Assembly (NCBI GenBank): GCA_037783545.1
Contig: JBBELK010000096.1
Span: 992,001 to 1,056,000, forward strand
Length of the DNA: 64,000 bases
Source of the DNA: Henricia sp. BOLD:AAB3569
Taxonomy: Eukaryota; Echinodermata; Asteroidea; Spinulosida; Echinasteridae
Direction of reading: 5' to 3'
The position numbers and the translations under genes were made by a program. Positions 11,048-22,400 of the stretch are shown here, in pieces. A model generated the notes under the pieces. That model was not told the DNA's origin, did no database searches, and worked only from the letters and a program-made list of their open reading frames with translations. Each line of letters starts with the position of its first letter. Position 1 is the first letter of the stretch.

Positions 11048-11225
11048 CATTCAACACCGGCTAGCTCGGTGGTCGAGTGGTTAAGACGTCAGCCTTGTTT
11101 GCAGGAGGTCGTGGGTTCGAGTCCCACCCGAGCACGCTATGAAGTTTTTCATAGTGTCTCGGGAAAGCACTGAGTATACAGTGTTAATAATTACGTCGGG
11201 TAAGGACAAAACAAACCCTAATTAA
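11048..11225 (+). repeat. tRNA-derived SINE with RNA polymerase III promoter
   Basis: A-box-like tggtcgagtgg at 11070-11080 and B box ggttcgagtcc at 11114-11124, inside a perfect T arm (gtggg ... cccac). Acceptor halves gctcgg / ccgagc also pair. The anticodon arm does not fold into a standard 5-bp stem with a 7-base loop, and an unrelated tail (gtgtctcgggaaagcactga...) follows. So this is a SINE and not a tRNA gene. A minus-strand copy lies at about 54598-54665. Confidence 0.75.
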
Positions 11226-11484
11226 CAAAGAAAAAGTTCCCTGCATTATTGCATGTATTTGGTCTTGAGAAAAAGGGAAAACAATTAAATTCATAGGAAA
11301 CCAGATGTGTTCACATTTCAATGCCGCTAGTTATGTTGTAAATATGTAACTTTACAGTTTTTGTGTTGCTTTCTGCACAATTGGACTCAGAAAAAATTAA
11401 ACTGTCACTTCTTGCATGCTCTCGGATGCCAAATCCAGGCAAAAGATGTACCCATAAAAATGGTCAGTTTTCAAATAAAATGGC
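11226..11484. other. Intergenic, no gene seen
   Basis: A/T-rich sequence without a recognised feature. Confidence 0.4.
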
Positions 11485-12003
11485 TTAAAGGGCCTGTGAC
11501 ATGCTAACAACTTTGTGCCTAAGCTTTGCTTCATAATGACGGATTACTTGTTCAGCAAGACATACTATTGTTCGTTTGGATGTAAAATCAATAAAAGGTG
11601 GCCTTTTTTAACTTTGAAGATTTCATTGCAATAAATCACAGACAGAGGGTGCTGTTTTGAGTGCATCACATAAGGAAGACGGAAGGGAAAAGTTAAGAAA
11701 AAACATAAGACTTCAAGTTGGACTTGTGGCAAATTGCTGCAGTTTCTACCCCCAGTTTTGTCATGGCTTACAGCAGGCAACATGTAAAACAAACTCAAAC
11801 AGTTATGGATTACAAAAGTTTCAGGAATCTTTTGTGCACAGTTGAATGTGATTTTCCTGTGTTTGCCTCTTGTGACATCGTGACCTTGGTCATGAATATG
11901 CATATTTGCATTAGCATAAAAACTAATAGGATTTTTATTTTTTTAACTGAGTAGAGTGGTTTTAAAGCATAGATTTCATTGATAAAAATAAGGGGCCCTT
12001 TAA
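11485..12003. repeat. MITE family G, copy 1
   Basis: Ends ttaaagggcctgtgacatgc and aaggggccctttaa. A second copy in the opposite orientation lies at 12873-13367 (shared interior: gcatattcatga, gtgatgtcaca, caatgaaatctatg), and a fragment starts at 41432 (ttaaagggccatgacatgct). Non-coding. Confidence 0.75.
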
Positions 12004-12872
12004 ATATATAGATCGTGTAATTAGTTGACCTCGATAACGTGCGGGACTCCGCGAGACTCGTCTACTTCCGGAGACCTAGTATAGGAGCTACAACACGTGT
12101 GGCGACTGTTTTTTCGGTTTAGACCCCACGTGAAAATTAGCAGTTTCACCTCCCGATACGGTTTCTACTTTAAACATTCTTAAAATCCCATTTATTACCT
12201 GTGCGAAAGGTTAATTTCATATCATTATAAATCTGACCTTTTATTTCCGTCTCTGAGATAAACTAGTAACCCTACACGTAATATAAAAGTCGCGACAGCG
12301 CATCGCTGGTAGTCCGCAAGTGGCGTGAATATTTGGCGCAGTGTAGTTGGCGCAAACATGATCTATTATGGCCGTTTTCAAAAGTTCTCGATTCGGCTTC
12401 AGACGGTCTTTGCGATTTCCGTCCTGACTATGTATTCTTTATTTGTTTGGGTTTTTGGTGGTGGTTTTATCTACTCTCAACAGAAGTGAACGTTCAAGTC
12501 AACGGTCAAACCATGGAGGTAGGTCAAACCATGTATTTGTTTAATTACGTTAATATTTTTGAAATGCACCAAGCCCCGAGTCTTCCATTCGTAAAGGTAC
12601 TTGCAAACCGGAAACAAAAGGTCAAACAGTTTTATTTGTTTGTGACAAACTCGGACATTTTTGCCATTTTATTTATTGAATCGATACATTTTAAGGTGCT
12701 TTTTCCCATTTATTGGTGTTTGAACGCTTACAAACGCGGTACGGTAAAGTGATAATTCAAAGAAGATTGTCACAATGTTAAAACTCCATTGCCATTCCCT
12801 GACTGGTCTCCGGAAGTGTGGCCCACCGCGAGACTTACACGATCTATTGTAGCCAGTCCGAATAGTACAATA
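12004..12872. repeat. Degraded inverted-repeat segment between two family G MITEs
   Basis: Strings atagatcgtgtaa and cttccggagacc near the left edge recur inverted near the right edge (about 12807-12849), so a foldback element seems to fill the gap. A 139-codon plus-strand frame at 12333-12752 looks non-proteinaceous and is not called. Confidence 0.5.
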
Positions 12873-13367
12873 TTAAAGAGCCCCTCAAATGGTATTTTAT
12901 CAATGAAATCTATGTTATCCAACTACTCCGTTCATTTACAGTCATACAAATTTGGAAGTTGTTTTGGAAGTTAAAATAATTTTTGTTATGCTAATGATCT
13001 GCATATTCATGAGCAAAGTTGTGATGTCACATTAGGAAAACACATTGAAATCAACCTCAACTTTTGTAACCTTTGGGTGTTTGGTTTTGCCATAAAATAA
13101 AACAAATTAGGGTGAAAATTAATTTAGCAGTTTGCCACAAATTTAGTTTTAATTCTCGTTTTTACTTCACATTTCTCGTATGTTTCTAATGTAACATGAC
13201 CCAAAACATGCCCCTCTTTCTGTGATTTTGTGAAGAATTTTTCAAAGTTGAAAAACACTACTTTTTATTAAAACAAACAAAAGTAATGCCCCCCAAAAGC
13301 AAATAATCTCTCAAATGCATCAAAGACTGTGCATAAAGTTCTGTGTAGCATTTCAAGGGCCCTTTAA
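12873..13367. repeat. MITE family G, copy 2, overlapping the OLA1 3' UTR
   Basis: Ends ttaaagagcccctc and aagggccctttaa. It stops only about 20 bases downstream of the OLA1 stop codon, so the OLA1 3' end must lie within or beyond it. Confidence 0.7.
13264..13269 (-). terminator. OLA1: Candidate OLA1 poly(A) signal AATAAA
   Basis: TTTATT on the plus strand reads AATAAA on the gene strand, about 118 bases past the stop codon and inside the family G MITE. No closer canonical hexamer is seen. Cleavage there is inferred. Confidence 0.5.
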
Positions 13368-13386
13368 CAGACAACAGGGACACTTT

Positions 13387-13494
13387 TTACTTCTTTTTCT
13401 CACTCAGCCCTGCTCCAGCATTGAACTTAAAATGCACTATGTCGCCATCCTCTACGATGTGATTTCTTCCTTGTTGTCGGTACTTGCCAGCGGC
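13387..13494 (-). CDS. OLA1: OLA1 coding exon 12 (terminal, stop TAA)
   Basis: Residues 363-397: [20 protein letters not shown] onward and the tail LSEKKK, then TAA at 13389-13387. Acceptor ttctttccaaaag, phase 0. This is the end of the TGS domain. Confidence 0.96.
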   Translation of the reverse strand, partial: AAGKYRQQGRNHIVEDGDIVHFKFNAGAGLSEKKK

Positions 13495-16400
13495 CTTTTG
13501 GAAAGAACAACAAAATTGCAAATTTGAAGTGTTTGGCTCGGCATAAATGTGGTGAACCATACAATACACTAGAAATCTTGGTTTGTTTTTAAGCTTAGAT
13601 TGGAACACTGACAAAAGGTGGTTTTGGTGCGAAATTAATTTACGTCTCGTGAGATGAAAAATAATTGTTTTGCTCATTTCTCAAAGACTATAACACTTCA
13701 GACAAAACCATTTCAGGGGATGTTTTCTACCCACATAGTGTTTATATTGTGTAAGTTATGTGTAAATCTGTGAACATTTTCTGATTTTCGTGATACCAAG
13801 CATGTGTTCTACACCTTGCTTTGAACTAATTTTTATCATAAAAATTTGACTCAACTATTTTTGTATACAAGCTCATTAAAAAGAATTCTGAAACGGGGTG
13901 TAATTTGCTTCATCTTCTCATTAAAACATGTTGTGTTTTTCAGTGTTTTAGCAAAAGGTCACGGTTGTTGAATAGCAGTGTTGTAGTCGAGTCACCAATG
14001 TCGAGTCACCAATGTCGAGTCACCAATATCGAGTCCGAGTCCGAGTCATAAGCCTAGAGTCCAAGTCACGAGTCACTATCCTCAAGTCCGAGTCACTTGT
14101 TGGCCAAATTAATGAAACTAAATCTGCTGCAGACTGTCTTAGTGAGTACGTCACCCCGTTAGTTGCCTATAGGCAATGGCTCTACACTAAAAATCACTGA
14201 ACCGTGTCCACTTTGCTTTTGCAATGGTATTTTATCTGACAGCTAGCCGTGATGTTTGGAGCCAGTTACCATGGCAACATACGTCACACTTTGGCACTCC
14301 ATAGTTTTGTTCACACAATATATGACAGACTCATGCTCTCCTTGCCGGCCTGGTAGGGCAGTGTACATATTAACGCATCGTACTGTGTTTCTCTGCTAAG
14401 AATCCCGCATTAAGCACGCGAATATATCTTCAGTGTTCTCCACAGGTCGCTCATCAGGGGGGTGGGGGGGGCATGCAGTCGTAGCTACGCCGAACATGCA
14501 GTGCCTTCAACAGGTGAACACAATCGCCACTTGAGGGCGCTGTTCGGAGAATTTTAACCCAACTTTGAAATGACATTGCTGTACTTTCATAGTGTTTTTT
14601 TTTTTGTTTTTTTTTTTCTTCGGGCGGCCAAGTTTTTTGTCTGGTCGGCAAATTTCTGTTCGGGCGCTAACGGTACAGTACCTGTGATGATTTTGTCCGG
14701 GCGGCGCCCCCGGACAAAACTGGCAGTGGAGAACACTATCTTTAGTTTTAAAAAAATAATATGTGACTCTTGAGTCACGAGTCACCATCTTCGAGTCCGA
14801 GTCATTATAGTCGAGTCCGAGTCTTTTTTCAATGCGACTCGAGTCAAGTCTAAGTCACGAAAATTGTGACTGGAGTCGGACTCGAGTCCGAGTCATGGAC
14901 TCGAGTCCTACAACACTGTTGAATAGGGACATTGAAACAGTTGAAAAGCTTGACACTTCTTGCTGCCGAGTGCATAAAGTACTGGTTGTGTGTCTTGTAT
15001 AAACAATGTCACGAGTGAGAACCACCCATGAATGTGATTGTATTTTGGAAAAGTGACTGTGTTGAAGTGCAACTCTTTCTAAATTACTAGAAACAGAATG
15101 TTAGTGGAGTAAAAAAAGGGAAAACTTTACCTTGACTTCATTTTCCGTTCCCAGTTCTTTAAAGTCGCTGAACTTCATGATGTCAGCCATGATAAAACCT
15201 TTCTCAAAGTCGGTGTGGATTTTGCCAGCAGCCTGGGGGGCTTTGGTCCCTTTCTGCAGACAGATAACACAACATTGAAAGGCCTGTCCGCATTGGACTT
15301 TCTTTGGGAAAACTTACCGAGACGATAGGTACTTTTCCCATATTAAGTCCAATGCGGACAGCCCAGAGGTCAATTTCATAAAGCTGTTTAGCAGAAAATT
15401 TTGCTTAATCTAAATTTTGTTTGCTTTATAAAAATGTGTTAATAGTAAAAATTGCATGACAACTTGTGTTTTTAGCAAGAATAGAATAACAATAATAAAT
15501 ATTAATACACATCACATAAAATTTGGACTATTAACCCAATTTTATAAAGCAAACAAATTTTGGATTAAGCATATTTTTCTGCTAAACAGCTTTATGAAAT
15601 TGGCCCCAGGACGTTTTTCTCTCAGGACCTTTTTTTCCCCAATTACAGTTGTTTCTTTTTTTTGGCCAACTGCTGCCCAGGAAAAGTTCCCAGGTAACTT
15701 TTCCTGAGACAAAAAGTCCAATGCGGACACAGCAAGTCGGTAAAAGCACTATGGAAACGTTCATCCGGGCCATGAAGGTCAAACTGCGAAGGGACACTGC
15801 GCATGCTCTCCCACAGTCTCTGTAAGATTTTACTGTGTCAAAAAGTCCAAATGCGGACAGCAGTAAAATTTAGCCATTTTTCATTTTACCATTTTCTCAG
15901 TACAACTTCTCAAAAAACAAGTCCAATGCGGACACGACTTTAGATTATCTTTAGCAGATGTTTTTAATCAATTTCTAAAGCTACTGGCTGATGTATAGCC
16001 ATAAAAAAAGTTAAGGACCGGTTTTTCGCATGCATGCCATATAAGGCTGTGCTTAACAAATCGAATAATCGAATATCCGATTGTCCATCGAATAATCGAA
16101 TAGCATTTTACCGAATCGAATATTCGTTATGGGCTTCTCCACTCCAAACCAAACATCTTTTCAGTCGACGAAACGGCCTCTTTGAGTCCAGTGTACAAGA
16201 TACAACACATTGAACACAAAGTCTATGGCTGAATAATTGTTGCAAAAACTCTCCGGGCGAGAGACCATTATGCAAGTTACAACATTAAGTCTACAGTTTA
16301 AGCCGAGATTAATATTTGAAAAACTGAACGGGCCAGATAGAATATCGAATATCCGATCAAAAATAAAACAACATTTTTGAATAGTAAATTATTCGAAAAT

Positions 16401-19400
16401 GCACAGGCTTAATGCCATACAGAAATGACAACACCTAACAGTTTAATGTTATTTCCATTATTTCATTAAAGAACCGAGAAGTGTTTACAGAAAATTTCAT
16501 GTCAAACGCTGCAGTGAAAACAAAGCTAGAGGTTTTACACTCAAAAACCCTCTACAGTAAACTCTCCTTATAACACCCCCTGATATACTGTAAAGCTCTT
16601 CTCGATATAAAGCTCCTTTTTCTAAGTCCCAGCCATTATTCTATGCATTGTGTATGCATTGGTTATAGCGCTTTCTGGATATAAAGCTCTAATTATTTCG
16701 GTCCCTTGAAGAGCGCTATAAAGAGAGTTTACTGTAATTTCAAAATTGCAACAGTTGTTTCGTGTATTTAAGGTAGCGTTGTCGCATGGAGCAGACTAGG
16801 GTCCTTTTTTATAAAAGTTAAAAACATTCTTAAGTGGATTTAGGAACAATAAAATCGAGGCACTGCATTCCAGACCCCATAGTTCCAGAGCAGTGAACGC
16901 CTTCCTCCAACAAGCCAGCAGGGTCAACAGAATACAGTAGCCAGCGAACAGTCCCGATCTGAACCCCATAGAACATCTGTGGGACGAGCTTGGACATCGG
17001 ATTTAACAACATCACCGTCCTCCAGCTAACCTCGATCAGCTGCTGCAATGGTTTCAGCAAGAGTGGAATCCAGTGCCCCAAGCCTTCCTCTGCAACCTGG
17101 TCCACTCTATGTGACAACGCTGCCTTGAATGCCTTGGAAACATCGATCAGGCCACAGGCGCTACTAGCTGTTGTTGTGATTTTAAAATTAGAGGGTTGTT
17201 GAGTGTAACAGCCTCTGGCTTTTTTTTCTTTCACTACACCGTTTGACATGGAATTTTCTGTAAACGCTTCTCGGTTCTTTAAACTAGTTGCTAGTAGTTG
17301 CACGAGTGCGTCTGATCATCTGGGTGCACATTAACAGCAACTGGGAGCAACAGTTGCTTCGAGTTGCAAGGTCAATGTACGCTGGGCTTTACCGAGTTGC
17401 CGTGTCGATGTGCGCGCTCTGTAAATGTAGATGTGGCTGGATGCTCCCAGTTGCTGCTAGTTGCACATCAGTTGCTGTCGAGCACGCTATGCACACATCA
17501 ACAGCAACGGATCAGTTGAGTTGCTTCCAGTTGCAAGGTCGATGTACGCTAGGCTTAAACACATAATGAAGAATTGTTTACCTGTATAGTCCATGCCCTC
17601 ACTTCATCTTTGCCGACTGTGAAGAAGTACATAAGCTGAAGTCCTTTGTAGCCCGTTGTGATGATTTTATCAAGTGCACTGGAAAACGAACACAAAACTG
17701 CAATCAAACTCTTAGGCCCGAATTTACGAAAGGTGTTTTTCGCTTAATCGCGTGTAACTTTCAAAAACGGACGATGATCATGCATTTATAAATAGTCACC
17801 GAATTATGAAACCTGAAGAAGTTACACACGTCTAACTCGCGGCAAAAAGTTAAACACCCGACAACTCGCCCGTTATCGACATTTCCTGGCGAATAGCCGT
17901 ACTATTTGTCGCAATTAATGCATGGATGCTCGAAATTGGAATACCGGGCGCAAGTGCAAGGATGCCAGATGAGAGTTTTCAGGGACAGGACCAATCCTGG
18001 CATGCACTACGTCGGCCAGATTGAAATGCTAAATAGATACGTTGACGTCACCAGGCCATGCACAATAGAAATAAAGTACCCGCATGTAACTTACTCCCAA
18101 GTTACACGCGGACAACAAATCTGTCTTCGTAATAAATACCGCTGGGTGAATAGCTTGATTTATCAATTAATTGCGAGTAGTAAACGATACTCGTACTTAT
18201 GACTATCATTTTTAAACTACTCGATTAAAGGAGCATGACCAGAGTTTCTGGAAAATAGTTTTCGATGTAACTTACCAATATTATCAAGTAACTCCCATAC
18301 ACACCCTCCCATGTCCCAAAAACCCGAAAACATTCGCAATTTCCAGTAAAAAATTGAACAAAACTATCGAGTATGCTTTCAGCGGATAAACGTTGATACT
18401 GGAAAATTAGTTTACAAATAATCGGTGGATTTTCGACGATATCCTCGGAAATATGCGGCCTAGAAGCGCGGGAGTTTCAGTTTCGTAATCAGAAAAATAT
18501 AACGGATGTTATGATATAAAAATCTCATGACCCATAAGGTAAGTCCCGGGGAGTTATGGGTAAAAAAAAGTGATCTGGTCACACTCCTTTAATCGCGGCG
18601 CTGCAAGTACCATTACATACACTGTACTTGCGATTAATCGCGATTATATGCTATATTGTTACACTGTATTAAACAGGCCCGTTTCCCAGCACACTTAATG
18701 GCCCTATGTATCATTTGCAAGATAAAACTTTTTACAGATTCGTGGAATAAGAGTGTAACATATTTAAGGAAGAATGTTGGTAAACTAGCCTATATAGATG
18801 CATCAGTGCTTCAGAAAACCTTGAAAATCTATAATTTTTGTACAAGTGAATGGTAAAAAAGTCCCCTTGCACGGGACTTTTTTAGAAAACCACCTTCGGT
18901 TGTCAATTTTCAGCATGAAATACTATTTTGGACGGAAATAAATTCATGTGGTGTTTTTTACCATTGCTATCAACACTTTGAGTAAGGTTTTTCTTGTCAA
19001 CTCATGAAAAACAAAATTGGGTCATTGCAAATGATACAATGGGCCGTTAAACCTGTGTGCAGGCGACTTATTTGTTGTGTGTCCTTTGTGCTAGCCGAAA
19101 GTCCAACGACATATCTCTACGTGTCACCTGCCGCGTACGCCCGGTTCAATGAACTGTTTCATTGCGCTATTCGTAAATTTGCGATTACTCACGATTAATA
19201 CATGCTATGTGACAGTAGCTACATGCACAGGTTGAAATGTAATATGACAATAATCTACTATTACCTTTTTTGTAAACAAACGGTGAAATTGTGGCTTACA
19301 AAGATCTTTTGAAGTAAATACCGGTACGTTGCGACCGGTGGTTTTGTCACGGAACGAACGGCATTCACAGCAGTCTGGGTACAGCAGTGGGAACAGTCCC

Positions 19401-22400
19401 TGCGCGCATGCGAGCTGTAGTTCCCACGTCGTGTATCATGCACATCGGTATGCACATCGGCCGGTACAAGTTAGAACGAGTGACTCATTTTTCTGTCTCT
19501 TGGTAATAACAAAGAAAATCTTTCTGCTCTTTTTTTTTCATGGTGTCTGGTAAAGCATACAACCACTGGGCACATCTTTGGCTTTTTGCACGAGAACAAT
19601 TCTTCAAAAAACACCATTGAACAGAGACGGTTTTCGGAGTAAACGTATGGAACTGCCGACCGTGTTTACTCGTGTTTGTCAGGATTGCGTCACGGGGTCA
19701 TGCGCATATCATTAATACCTAATAAGCGTTTCAAAAATCGCGAACATTTCATTTTCGAAAACCGTACTTTTGCTTGCGATTTATCCACTTAAAACAGACA
19801 ATTTGAAATAAACAGCGGTATAAGTCAGCTGGAGGGATATGTGGACTATCGAAAAAGGTGCAAATGCTGGATTTTAAGGGGGATTATACGGTAGCTCTTT
19901 AAACAACTGGCTCTGCACAATTTCTTGAAAGCACAGTTTTCTCAAAACAAAGATGAGGTAATAAGCCGACTTATACACAGGTTGGTTTTTATCACACACA
20001 TCCCAAATCACACATGGACATAATGCCATTTGTAATCGTTTTCCAATCATGGGTCAATTTCACAAAGCGTCACGATCCTTCGTAACACCAGTTGTGATGG
20101 GTAAAACACCGTAACATGCGTCTCAAGTAACGTGCATCTCGAGATACGAAGGATCGTAGCACTTTGTGAAATCGATATCTTTTACTGGTTTCCTAAATGT
20201 CTCTGAAATACTCTTGGTACCCAAAAAGAGAAAACACAAGGCTCTGGTTAAAATATCACCTGATTGGGCTTTATAATTCCTGCTTGAATTTGCAGGTCTA
20301 TGAACATCCTGGAATGTTTGGGTGCCACCGGCCACGCACGTATTTTAATTCGAAAATGCTGCACGTGTTGCGATACGTTCAAACTATTGAGCATGTACTT
20401 TGTTAAAAATGGAAGTATTTTTACTTGATCACGATTTATCCTGAAGAAAGACATTTTTATCTTTCTTGATACAACAGCCGTGGCGCAACAACATAAAAGC
20501 AAGGTTAAGGGTGTGTTTGTTTCATGACAGATCCAAATCCAGATCCCGGGTTGTTTTACCGCGTAGAAACAAACGAAACTGCTCTCAACTCGAATCTCAA
20601 ATCACGTGAATTGCAATTTTTTTACCAAATTTGTCAAATTTCTGTTCCAAATTTCTCCCACGACATTCATCGTAAATAAACAAGCATCCTAAATTCGTGT
20701 ATTGCCTCTGAAAATTGAAACGACATGATGTTTACGTCGCCATTTTGGATATAGCACTGAACCATCTCTCGTGAAGGATTCCACAGATCACAGATCTCGA
20801 TCAGGATATGCGCGAAGTGAACGAGTTCACCTTGGATCTGCACAGATCTGAATCTGGATTCGTCCGAAAGAAACACGCCCTAAACAACAGAGGTAAGTGC
20901 AACCAATGCGCTTTTCTTGCTGTTTTTGCCGGTTAGCACTCGGGCCACGTGGCGTGGCATCACCGTAAAGCAATCAATACACATGCACACAGGTTTTCCT
21001 TTTAGTCCTTAGGCTTACGAGCCACAGTACCATGTATGCATTAGAGGAATCGTTTGTTTCAGCACATAATAACTCTGGCTCACCTGGTGATTTTGTGCTC
21101 TTCTAGATATGCCTTCTTTTCTGCCTCCTCCATCCCAAAGATTTTTAGCTCAAAGGCTGCACTGAATGGGATGATGGTTGCTCCATGGTCATGCTCGTCT
21201 ATCCATTCCTTTATCTTTAATAACCTATAGGTTAAGACAATGAAATGTTAAGGGAATAAAAGGTATGGGTCGCCGGTCTTAAACTGCACATTTAAGACTG
21301 GCGACCTGGATGCTGATAATGGATCAAGCCAAAGGCAGGGCCACAAAGTCCGGGGCTGCAAAGACTGAAGCCACAAAGGTGGAGCTCATTAAGGTCGAGG
21401 TTACAAAGGCCACAAAAATCGAGGCCACATTGGCCAATGAAGGCCACGGCCACATTGACTAAGGAAGGCCGAGGCCACATTGGCCAAGGACGGCCACATT
21501 AGCCAAAGAAGGCCACAAAGGCCGAGGCCACAAACTTCAGGCCAAGGCCACAAACTTTAGGGCACAGCCAGATAATTTAGGCCAAGGCCACAAAAGCTGA
21601 GGCCACAAAGGCTGAGACCACGTAGGCAGAGGACACAAAGACCAAATGTGACCAACCACCGCAAAACCAGGCAGAAGTCGGCAAATACCATTTTAAGATA
21701 TGGCACCAACAACGAACAAATGCATTACCAGTCAATTTATTTCTTTTCATTACCAAATATCTAAGACCTTCGTGAAAGTCTGGTCAAAAGGTACGAATCG
21801 ATACCAATATTGAAATAATCGCACAGCAGAATCGATTACACAACTAATGGCGCGCTACGACATGTACGAGAACAAACAAATGACGAAGGTCTTGGAGCCA
21901 AGACTATGCATAAGTAAACAACAGAGTTCTCCAATGCAGAAATTCCGGCCGGACATGCAGGAAAAATTCTTTCGTAAAAAAGGACCACGCATTAAACAAA
22001 ATTCAATCATCATTCTTCTGACAAAGCCGCTCTCGACACGGTCCACAGCCGGCCCGGTCCTAGTCCGCCGCATGTACCGGTAGCTGCATCACTATCGCTG
22101 CAACGTGGCATGTGTGTGCATGATGGTACTTGTATACGGTAAGTTGTTCCAATACGTTCTCTGTGCAGCGGCACAAAAAGCCTGCGAAGAGCAATGCGCG
22201 TGAACACAGTAAATCCAAGTGAGCGGCTTGATAAGGGGCTAACCCATGCCGATCGCTTAAACGTCTTTGGCCAGAATTTGGTGCCAACATGTCATATTAT
22301 ATTGTTATCGGCCAATCAGCATGCGTTTCACAACACGATCGCTTTCTTGCAAAACATATGGAGTGTTTTGTGTGCACTGCATGCAGTTGATCAGTTTGCT

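Larger units (their letters stand above)
16466..17283 (+). mobile_element. Tc1/mariner-like transposon remnant
   Basis: Inverted ends of about 75 bases (ttaaagaaccgagaagtgtt and complement) bound an 818-base element in OLA1 intron 10. It carries a decayed Tc1-type transposase C-terminus at 16845-17195. A pogo-like MITE (16555-16734) sits in the left arm at a TA. The right arm keeps the uninterrupted sequence ccctctaatttt. Confidence 0.85.

Noticed and set aside
11056..11137. Functional tRNA gene
   Set aside because: A and B boxes and T arm are good, but the anticodon arm does not fold and a SINE body follows; a second copy lies near 54600.
12333..12752. 139-codon plus-strand frame
   Set aside because: Aromatic-rich, unsupported by splice sites or motifs, inside a degraded inverted repeat.
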